Below are positions 43,008-49,410 of a DNA stretch of 51,451 nucleotides, piece by piece. Each line of letters opens with the position of its first letter. Within the stretch, counting starts at the first letter, position 1. Source of the stretch: an uncultured Eubacteriales bacterium (GTDB lineage: Bacteria; Bacillota; Clostridia; Lachnospirales; Lachnospiraceae); assembly GCA_949299375.1 (NCBI GenBank), contig CASGAH010000005.1, positions 1 through 51,451 on the forward strand. Reading direction: 5' to 3'. The translations under genes were made by a program, and so were the position numbers. The notes under the pieces were generated by a model. It was not told where the DNA came from. It was given only the letters and a program-made list of their open reading frames with translations, and made no database searches.

Positions 43008-44025
43008 CATTTGTGGCTGAGATTTATTGGATTGTTGCCTGCATGTTATCGGAACTGTCAGCTTTTATCAATGGTGCTTCGCTTCTGTCCGAAATTCGTA
43101 CAGATTGGTGCATTCATTCTTCAACGTGTTAAAGTACCTCTCCATCGGTGCATTGTCGTATGGATATCCAGCTTTACTCATGCTCTGGGTCACATGGACA
43201 GATTCACAGAACTCTGTGAATGCTTTTGACGTATACTGGCTACCTTGATCACTATGCAGTATCAAGCTGTCTTTTGCTGGACGTTGGGATTCCAATGCTC
43301 TCTGCAACGTACGGATCGCAAGTTCGCTGGTGATATGACGGTCTGTTATGCTCGCCACCACGCTCCTGTCATGGAGGTCTATGATGGCACAGTTATAGCG
43401 CACATCTCCATTTTTCAAAAACAGATATGTGAAATCCGTACACCATTTCTGGTTCGGTTTGTCCGCATGGAAGTCCTGCTTTAGCTTATTCTCGAATACT
43501 TTATGGGGCTTGCCTGGCTTTAATCCCGGCTTTTTGGGGCGAACGATGGAGCGCAGACCCATCTCCGTATTCATATATTTATGGATGGTTGTGGTGCTGT
43601 AGCTATATCCTGCCCGCTTCAGATAAACAGTCATGCTACGGTAGCCATCTACCCCATTATGACTGTGATAGATGTTGCGGATCTGCTCCTGAACCTCTGC
43701 TTTTTTGGCATAATAATCTGCCTTCCGGTGCTTGCGGTAGTTGTAGTAGGCATTCGGGCAGATCCCCAGCCGCCGCAAGAGCCAACGAACGCCGAATTCT
43801 TCCTGATGACCGTCAATAAATCGATAAGCCTCTAATCGATTTCCTTTGCAAAGAATGCCGCTGCTTTTTTTAGGAAGGCAATCTCCTTCCGTAATTCTTC
43901 ATTTTCTCGTTTTAATCGAAGATTTTCCTTCATAGAGTCATAATCTTCTTGGGCTTGAGGGTTTGTCTGGCATTCTTTGCTAAATTCGCTGCACCACTTG
44001 GAGATGCTGGCTTTGGATAAACCTT
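42984..44025 (-). mobile_element. Truncated IS3-family (IS150-like) insertion sequence
   Basis: The left end TGTAGTGGTCAAGC begins near 42984. orfA is cut at its N-terminus (first residues LSKASISKWCSEF near 44021) and ends KKAAAFFAKEID at 43828. orfB is read by a -1 shift at the A7 run (43871-43865). OrfB (43068-43871) carries DDE residues CTDFTYL, LHSDQGSQY and DNAPMERYFNTLKNE but stops early (TEAKHH) without the usual C-terminal block. The right terminal repeat is missing. The copy is therefore inactive on its own. Confidence 0.85.
43068..43871 (-). pseudogene. IS3-family transposase OrfB, C-terminally cut
   Basis: rve-type integrase core of the OrfAB transposase with all three DDE positions present (D in WCTDFTY, D in HSDQGSQ, E in APMERY). 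Upstream residues NRLEAYRFIDGHQEEFGVRW join orfA through the A7 slippery run. The C-terminal region after KNECTNLYEFRTEA is replaced by KHH and a stop, about 40 residues earlier than in relatives. Confidence 0.8.
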
Positions 44026-44238
44026 ATTATAGCACTTCACTTTGTGGATCAGGAAGCGGGCTGCCGGGTTGCAGGTCTCCCTGCCGTATCCGATGCCTAC
44101 CTGGTCCCCATCGTTGTACCACCGGTACCCGATCCTTGCCATCGCCCTGACCAGTTCCCCTGCCAGGTTCTCCGCCTTGCCGCTCGCTGGCACCAGTTCC
44201 TCAAAAAGCTGATTGATCCGTTCGTGATTCTTCGTCAT
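44026..44238 (-). pseudogene. Mobile-element gene of unknown function, 3' part cut by IS3 remnant
   Basis: From ATG 44238: MTKNHERINQLFEELVPASG, then AENLAGELVRAMARIGYRWYNDGDQVGIGYG and CNPAARFLIHKVKCYNKV. The frame then enters orfA DNA (to a stop at 43930). Similar small proteins occur on conjugative elements of gut Clostridia, function unknown. A shared promoter module lies upstream at 44290-44320. Confidence 0.6.
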
Positions 44239-44270
44239 GTTCCGTTCCTCCGTTTCTGGTTTTCGTTTCT

Positions 44271-44320
44271 GTTTTCCCTTTCGGTATGTGCATATTACCG
44301 TCATGTGCCTAAGATAGCAA
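44271..44320 (-). promoter_or_regulatory. Repeated promoter/leader module, copy 1
   Basis: On the minus strand TTGCTA, 17 bases, TAATAT, then GCACATACCGAAAGGGAAAAC. The 33 bases 44271-44303 are identical to 47829-47861. The conserved part covers the -10 and early leader; the -35 TTGCTA is also shared. Confidence 0.6.
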
Positions 44321-44452
44321 GCGGCTAAAGTACACGATCATCCGCCCTTATCTTTGGTACATTTATGGCCCCGGATTGACTTGATAAATACCGGTTTTAG
44401 AGCGAATATACACACAACAAAAGAAAACACACACCACACGGAGGGAACCACC

Positions 44453-44701
44453 ATGAAGAAGAATTTTACCGAAATTGAAGAGATCATTGAAAACCGCATC
44501 GCAAAACTTGAAGAAGAATACGACCTTGACCGCTATGACATCGAGGAGATCCGGACGGAAGCCTACCGGGAAAACGGATGGAGCAGCGACCCCTTCCCCC
44601 TGGATGAGGAAGAAGCGGAAGAGCCGGAAGAAGAATGGCACTACCGCAGCATCGAAGAGCAGCTCGCCGAGGTCGGCATGAGCATGAGGGACTTCCTTTA
44701 A
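44453..44701 (+). CDS. Small acidic protein of the mobile element
   Basis: 82 residues from ATG 44453 (GGAGGG upstream): MKKNFTEIEEIIENRIAKL, then EEYDLDRYDIEEIRTEAY and a run of Glu (EEEAEEPEEEW), ending MSMRDFL. Strongly acidic and helical. The acid charge could suit DNA mimicry or an anti-restriction role, but nothing shows this. The only plus-strand gene of the segment. Hairpin 44718-44742 closes it. Confidence 0.65.
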   Translation: MKKNFTEIEEIIENRIAKLEEEYDLDRYDIEEIRTEAYRENGWSSDPFPLDEEEAEEPEEEWHYRSIEEQLAEVGMSMRDFL

Positions 44702-44717
44702 AGGGAAGCCCCGGCCC

Positions 44718-44742
44718 GGACAGCCCCGCGTGGGGCCTGTCC
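44718..44742 (+). terminator. Hairpin behind the small acidic protein gene
   Basis: GGACAG-CCCC-GCGT-GGGG-C-CTGTCC, GC-rich, about 17 bases after the stop. A weak T-content tail follows (CTCGTGGTTTCCTTT). Confidence 0.55.
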
Positions 44743-44904
44743 CTCGTGGTTTCCTTTCGTGTGTGTCTATATAACCAATCTCATGGCTGTATCTTTGTGC
44801 AATGTATTTCGCGTATACCGCTTGCTAATCTTGCAAACGGGAGGTAAGATACAGGAAACTGGAGGAGGGGCCTGATGATTTCGGGCCCCCATTTATCGTG
44901 GAAA

Positions 44905-45363
44905 TTATCCTCTCCATTCCTTTTTTACAACCCACCACTCCACAAGCGGCAGCCGCTCTAAAAGCCCCGCGTCTTCAAGCCCTTCCAGCATCCCACAGTC
45001 CTCGCACACCGTGATGTCTGCCCTGCGGCTGAGCGCCAGAAGCCGGTTCCCCGCTTCCTCATATGCGCCGCACCTGGGGCAGCGTGCGCCCCTGTGGCGG
45101 CTTCTGCCCAGCCAGTCAAGGCTTTCCTTGATCTCCGTCTCGGAGGCCACACGGTGGCATGTGTCGGCGCCGTAGGCAACGTTCAGGGAGCCTCCGCCGT
45201 CCCAGCTGGCCAGGATATTCCCGGCGTCATCCACGCCCCGGCATACGCCCTGTGTCCCCGCCGCAGGGGCTTGCGGGTCATCCATACTGTCCAGGACGAT
45301 CCGGCAGCCCGCAGGGAACTCCCGGCGGAGCTTCTTCAGCTCTTTCTCAGTGGGAAACTTCAT
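44905..45363 (-). CDS. DUF4314 protein with zinc-ribbon-like C-terminus
   Basis: 152 residues. The DUF4314 domain is at about 10-75 (FPAGCRIVLDSMDDPQAP, GTQGVCRGVDDAGNI, LNVAYGADTC). A C-terminal part has CPRCG and CEDCG, probably a zinc ribbon. DUF4314 is common on conjugative elements of gut Firmicutes; its function is unknown. The start at ATG 45363 follows GAGAAGGGGC and overlaps the end of the upstream gene by 17 bases. Last gene of the run 46770-44905. A GC-rich hairpin (GGGGGCCC...GGCCCC, about 44862-44890) follows. Confidence 0.82.
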   Translation of the reverse strand: MKFPTEKELKKLRREFPAGCRIVLDSMDDPQAPAAGTQGVCRGVDDAGNILASWDGGGSLNVAYGADTCHRVASETEIKESLDWLGRSRHRGARCPRCGAYEEAGNRLLALSRRADITVCEDCGMLEGLEDAGLLERLPLVEWWVVKKEWRG

Positions 45364-45868
45364 GCCCCTTCTCCTTCCTGCCCGGGAAGGCCAGGCTGCA
45401 GGCTCCAAGCCGGCGGATGGCTTTCTCTCTGCCAATGCTGTCGGCCAGGGCTTGCTCCAGGATATGCATCGGGAAGTGGAATGCCCGGTATCCATCCGCC
45501 AGTACCTTGTAATAGGCAGGTGAAGGCTCTGCCAATGGATGCCCGTCTGCCATGAGGTAAACCATGGCGGTCAGCCGGATCGGGTCTCCGCCTTCCAGCG
45601 GAAATACCTCTACAGGAAGTTCCCTCTTGAAATAATAAGCCGGGTATCCCTCATAGCGGTCGAGATTTTTCTCATCCGCCTCCGAGATCGCCCACACTAG
45701 CACCGGTGTGTTTTTCTCCGGGTTTTCCTCAATGGTGGCGTGATACCGGAATAAAAGCTGCCAGCCGGTAAGGATGGCTGTCCCCACGATTGTCGCATCC
45801 GGCGTCCGGTATCGCATCTGCTCTGTTGAAAGGTTGCTGCCATAGGCAATGTAGTATCTCTTGCTCAT
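45347..45868 (-). CDS. Gamma-glutamylcyclotransferase-like (AIG2) protein 1
   Basis: 173 residues from ATG 45868. YYIAYGSNLSTEQM is the substrate loop and the Glu in DRYEGYPAYYFKR (about 75) is the expected catalytic acid. These enzymes release 5-oxoproline from gamma-glutamyl compounds. A close paralogue is directly upstream (45984-46523), and an amidoligase lies in the same cluster, so a role in undoing amide links made by the ligase is plausible (inference). Confidence 0.85.
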   Translation of the reverse strand: MSKRYYIAYGSNLSTEQMRYRTPDATIVGTAILTGWQLLFRYHATIEENPEKNTPVLVWAISEADEKNLDRYEGYPAYYFKRELPVEVFPLEGGDPIRLTAMVYLMADGHPLAEPSPAYYKVLADGYRAFHFPMHILEQALADSIGREKAIRRLGACSLAFPGRKEKGHEVSH

Positions 45869-45983
45869 AAATTCCTCACTCCTTTTCTCTTGCGGTATTG
45901 GTATATTCGCTCTATGTTTGGTAATTATCAAGGGATTTCCCGCCTAAATCTTCCACAAAGATGTGCTGGAAAGATTGTGCGGT

Positions 45984-46523
45984 TTACAGCTTCTGGAATT
46001 TTGCCAGGTAAGCCTTGGCCGGCTTTACGCCGATGCTGTCCGACAGCCCTTTGTCCAGGATCTCCACATCAAAGCCCCAGCGGGCGTATCCGTCATACAG
46101 GAGTTTATAGTACTCCATGCTGGGCTCGCCCAGCTGCCGCTCCTCATGGAGCACATACGCCATGCACTGCTTATTTCCCTTGAGCCGCCCGCCCCGCAGG
46201 GTTTTGACCGCCAGCTGGAAATACCGCTTGTAGTAAAATTTCGGGTACCCTTCGTAGCGGTTCAGCAGCGCCTCGTCAAATTCGCTGATCTTGTAGACCA
46301 GAGCCGGCACAAAGCAGTTGGCGTCCTGCTCGATGGTGGCGTAAAACCCGCTGCCGCTTTTCTTGAAGAGCAGCCGGTACCCTGGGATCTTCGCAGTCCC
46401 GGCGACCACGGCATCCGGGCATCTCTTTGCCATCCGTTCCAGGGAAAGGTTGCTCCCATAAGCCAGGTAATAGATGGCCGGCCGGTGGGAGACCTCAATA
46501 CTGAACCTGTTCCATGCGTCCAT
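45984..46523 (-). CDS. Gamma-glutamylcyclotransferase-like (AIG2) protein 2
   Basis: 179 residues from ATG 46523. YYLAYGSNLSLERM and LNRYEGYPKFYYKRYF correspond to the loop and catalytic Glu of protein 1; both share the C-terminal pattern EILDKGLSDSIG / HILEQALADSIG. The two are tandem duplicates, diverged to perhaps 35-45 percent by eye. It overlaps the DpnD/PcfM gene by 29 bases. Confidence 0.85.
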   Translation of the reverse strand: MDAWNRFSIEVSHRPAIYYLAYGSNLSLERMAKRCPDAVVAGTAKIPGYRLLFKKSGSGFYATIEQDANCFVPALVYKISEFDEALLNRYEGYPKFYYKRYFQLAVKTLRGGRLKGNKQCMAYVLHEERQLGEPSMEYYKLLYDGYARWGFDVEILDKGLSDSIGVKPAKAYLAKFQKL

Positions 46524-46770
46524 TCCCGTCACCGCCTTCCTCAGTCTCTGTAACCTCCCTGGCTTCAAACTCCACTCCGGAGAAATCTTCCGCCACAAGG
46601 ATGATCTGGCCGTTGTGCCACCAGTCGCTGACTGTCTGTTCCGCGTCATCCGGTGTGGGGGCCTTCAGCTCCGATTCATGGACGGTGACCGTCCGCCGCC
46701 GTGTTTCCGTAATCGTCACCTGGTATGCCCGGCCTGTTGGCTGTATCTGGCGTTCCTGTTTTTTCTTCAT
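46495..46770 (-). CDS. DpnD/PcfM-family protein
   Basis: 91 residues with AAGGAGG before ATG 46770. The core YQVTITETRRRTVTVHESE, AEQTVSDWWHNGQIIL and FSGVEFEARE matches the DpnD/PcfM domain of plasmids and conjugative elements; function unknown. First gene of the tightly overlapping set DpnD - GGCT2 - GGCT1 - DUF4314, 83 bp behind the amidoligase. Confidence 0.82.
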   Translation of the reverse strand: MKKKQERQIQPTGRAYQVTITETRRRTVTVHESELKAPTPDDAEQTVSDWWHNGQIILVAEDFSGVEFEAREVTETEEGGDGNGRMEQVQY

Positions 46771-46852
46771 GGTATCTACCTCCTTCTTCTACCACCCAAA
46801 GGGCGGCCATGCCGCCCGGAGGAGTCCCGGTTTCCCGTTTTGGGTGGTGTCC

Positions 46853-47797
46853 CTATCGTTCGCTGTGCCGCCATGCGCAGTTGCCGTCCATGTTGGCAAG
46901 GAAGAAGTCCCTCGCCGTTTTGAATTCCTCCCCGATGAACCCGAGGCGGAGCATCCAGCACCGGAAGGCGTAGGCTTCGTTCTCGGTCTGCTGTGGCTTG
47001 GGGCTTGCGAAGCGTACCTGCTTGGCAAGCTGGCTCATGGCCAGGCAAAGCTGGATCATCGCCTTGAGGTGTCCCGCGTGGAGCCCGTTCTGCTTGCCGT
47101 CTGCCGGGGCGTCGAATTGGAAAAGCCTGAATTCAATCGTGTGCTTCGTGAAGGTCGCGTGGAGGTTGAGCATGTGGTACCGGCTGTCGTTGTAGTGGTG
47201 GCTTCTTCCGTACTCGCAATGCTGGCTTTCGTACCAGACATCCGCAAGCTGGCTCATGGTCGAGGGTTTCTTCCGGTTGATCTGTTCCAGGAATCTGGGG
47301 TCCACCGTCCGGCAGTATCTGCGCTGCCGCCAGGAATCCACCTTGATGGCTTTGGCAATCTGGCTCTCATGGCTCGCCATGATGTTCACCAGGTTGCGGA
47401 TAGTCTGGGGCGTGTGCCCCTTGGCTCCGATGTGGATGTGGACTCCGCAGCCCCTTCCGGCGTCGCTCTTCATCCCGGCTTTCCGGAGAATCCTCACCAG
47501 CCCCTGCAGAAGCTCCATGTCCGCGTAGGTCAGAATCGGCGTGACCATTTCACATTTCTGGTCGTCCGGGCCTTCGATGCTCACGTCTCTCTGGAACTTC
47601 CATTCCCTGCCCTGGGCATCCCAGGCGCTCCAGGTCATGTAGCCGTTCCGATGCGCGGTGTATTCGCTCCGGCTGGTCCCAAAGTATGCGGCGGCTTTCT
47701 CGGCAGCCTTCTGGCGGGTAATGTTGTTCCCCTCAATCTCAACCCCGAATGTCTGGTTTTTCATGTTCTCGATCTGGATCCTCGTTGCTTCCTTCAT
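46853..47797 (-). CDS. Amidoligase
   Basis: 314 residues from ATG 47797. The glutamine-synthetase-like amidoligase fold shows its metal/ATP residues: FGVEIEG (about 17-23), CEMVTPIL (about 83), GCGVHIHIGAKGH (about 113) and TIEFRLFQF (about 220). Amidoligases form amide bonds using ATP, and neighbourhoods with AIG2-type cyclotransferases have been described for this superfamily. The substrate (peptide, amine or nucleotide) is unknown. It follows copy 2 of the repeated promoter module. Confidence 0.87.
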   Translation of the reverse strand: MKEATRIQIENMKNQTFGVEIEGNNITRQKAAEKAAAYFGTSRSEYTAHRNGYMTWSAWDAQGREWKFQRDVSIEGPDDQKCEMVTPILTYADMELLQGLVRILRKAGMKSDAGRGCGVHIHIGAKGHTPQTIRNLVNIMASHESQIAKAIKVDSWRQRRYCRTVDPRFLEQINRKKPSTMSQLADVWYESQHCEYGRSHHYNDSRYHMLNLHATFTKHTIEFRLFQFDAPADGKQNGLHAGHLKAMIQLCLAMSQLAKQVRFASPKPQQTENEAYAFRCWMLRLGFIGEEFKTARDFFLANMDGNCAWRHSER

Positions 47798-47828
47798 GGT
47801 TCTTATCTCCTTTGCTCTGTGGCTTGTT

Positions 47829-47882
47829 GTTTTCCCTTTCGGTATGTGCATATTACCGTCAGTGCCCCACAATAGCAAGTCA
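47829..47882 (-). promoter_or_regulatory. Repeated promoter/leader module, copy 2
   Basis: TTGCTA, 17 bases, TAATAT, GCACATACCGAAAGGGAAAAC on the minus strand, ahead of the amidoligase. 47829-47861 is identical to 44271-44303. A looser relative (TTGCTA ... ATTAAT, about 49234-49284) precedes the next upstream gene. Confidence 0.65.
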
Positions 47883-48037
47883 ATATCGGACCATAATGTA
47901 CACAAACATTCCAGCTAAAGATCGTGTAGTTTATGCCGGGAAACGCCGTTGCTATTTACACATTTCAGAGTTAATATGGCTACAATGGGAGAGGGCCTCG
48001 CATAGGATCCGGCCCCCATTTTCGGGCGGACAGGCGC

Positions 48038-49192
48038 TCATGCGCCTGACGCCATCAGCTGAAGCTCCGTCGGGGAGGCATCTGCCGCAGATCTGTTTTC
48101 CCGGTTTTCCGCCGCCAGTCTTGCGGCTTCTTTGGCCGCCCGCAGCTCATCCCGCTTTTTCTGCGCCTTGACCTTTGCCTTTTCTGCCTCCGCCGGGGTG
48201 CGGAATGCGCTGTGTCCGGTAAGCTTCTCCATCAGGATCTTCCGGGTCTGTTTGAACTCATCGCCGTCCATGCCGATGCGGACCAGCCAGATGCGCATGG
48301 CGTACTTCTCGTTGGCAGCGTCCACCGCCTTTGCCTGGATCCGTTTCTGGTGCAGTGCCTGATTGTTCATCATTACCGCCAGGTGCCCAAAGGCCCGCAG
48401 GTGGTCCACATCCGCCGCTTCCCCAAATCCTGTAAAGCTCACCGACTCCGGCGTAATCGTCAGGCCGTAAAGACTCTTTCCATGCTGATCCTCATAATCC
48501 GCGATTGCACGGAAGAAATTTGCCCGCGTGTAGGTGCAGCGGTCATCCTTGAGCGCTTCGATCAGCCCCGCGTCCGCTTCAAAGTGCCCGCCGGTCGCCT
48601 GGTTGACCAAGGGCCCCCGGCTGTAGATCAGGTTGACCAGGTTTCGGAGGGTGGCGCCTGTATGGGCTCCAAGAGGGATCTCGAAGTTCATGTTCATATC
48701 GAGAGTTTCCTCTCCCGTGGCATCGCCGTCGGTATTCTCCGAATTTTCGGGATCCGCACAGCCTGTCCCCTCTGTGTCTGGTCCGGCACTCTGCGGCTCC
48801 CCGGTAACGCCCTCTTCGGAAACGTTCTCTTCAGAGACGCTGTCCGGGACCGTCATTTCAGGCTCTGTGCTTTCAGAATTCTCTGTTTCTGCTGATTCAC
48901 CCACTCCGTCCTGGGCCTCCCGCGCTTCCTGCGTCCCGTCCGGTTCCCGGTCATCCGCTTCCCCCACCACCTCACCGCCGGTGATCAGCCCTTCGTTCAT
49001 GAGGGCGGTCAGGATGTCGGCGTCCGCCTGTTCCTCGTCCACAAACAGGTCGCCGTCCCGGTCAACGGTGTAGGGGCCAATCTCATAAGCGTATCGCGGG
49101 GCCCTGGTATAGAACGGCTGCATCCCGGTCAGTTCACCCAGGCGGGTGGCAATAGTTTTTCTTTCTTCCGTATTCCTGTTGAATTTCAGCAT
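48038..49192 (-). CDS. Catalytically degenerate amidoligase paralogue with acidic linker
   Basis: 384 residues. A new N-terminal domain (about 1-70), a long Glu/Ser/Asp/Thr-rich linker (about 75-165), then a region parallel to the amidoligase: HTGATLRNLVNLI versus HTPQTIRNLVNIM, AFGHLAVMMNNQAL versus AGHLKAMIQLCLAM, and KYAMRIWLVRIGMDGDEFKQTRKI versus AYAFRCWMLRLGFIGEEFKTARDF (given in pieces in the family). The catalytic blocks are changed: VHIHIG becomes FEIPLG and IEFRLF becomes VSFTGF. The C-terminus is a charged Ala/Lys/Arg helix. Probably a non-catalytic partner or binding protein. Proteins of this kind are sometimes labelled virulence-related. Confidence 0.75.
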   Translation of the reverse strand: MLKFNRNTEERKTIATRLGELTGMQPFYTRAPRYAYEIGPYTVDRDGDLFVDEEQADADILTALMNEGLITGGEVVGEADDREPDGTQEAREAQDGVGESAETENSESTEPEMTVPDSVSEENVSEEGVTGEPQSAGPDTEGTGCADPENSENTDGDATGEETLDMNMNFEIPLGAHTGATLRNLVNLIYSRGPLVNQATGGHFEADAGLIEALKDDRCTYTRANFFRAIADYEDQHGKSLYGLTITPESVSFTGFGEAADVDHLRAFGHLAVMMNNQALHQKRIQAKAVDAANEKYAMRIWLVRIGMDGDEFKQTRKILMEKLTGHSAFRTPAEAEKAKVKAQKKRDELRAAKEAARLAAENRENRSAADASPTELQLMASGA

Positions 49193-49410
49193 ATGTTCTC
49201 GCTCCTTTCGTTCCCGCCGCTTTTCTTCCTGGCGGTATGGTATTAATCACTCAGACGTGGAAAAATAGCAAGGCCGTTTCATGATAAAGTTCAGATTCGG
49301 CCTATTACACAATCCCAGCGCAGGAAACTGTGCAGTTTACCTCTCCTTGCCTATGTACCCTGGCAGGAGCCAGCCATACCTCTTCCGGTAAAGCCGGCCC
49401 CTGCCATGCT

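Noticed and set aside
46514-47875. Plus-strand open frame of 453 codons
   Set aside because: Antisense to the amidoligase and DpnD/PcfM genes; composition reflects their codon bias.
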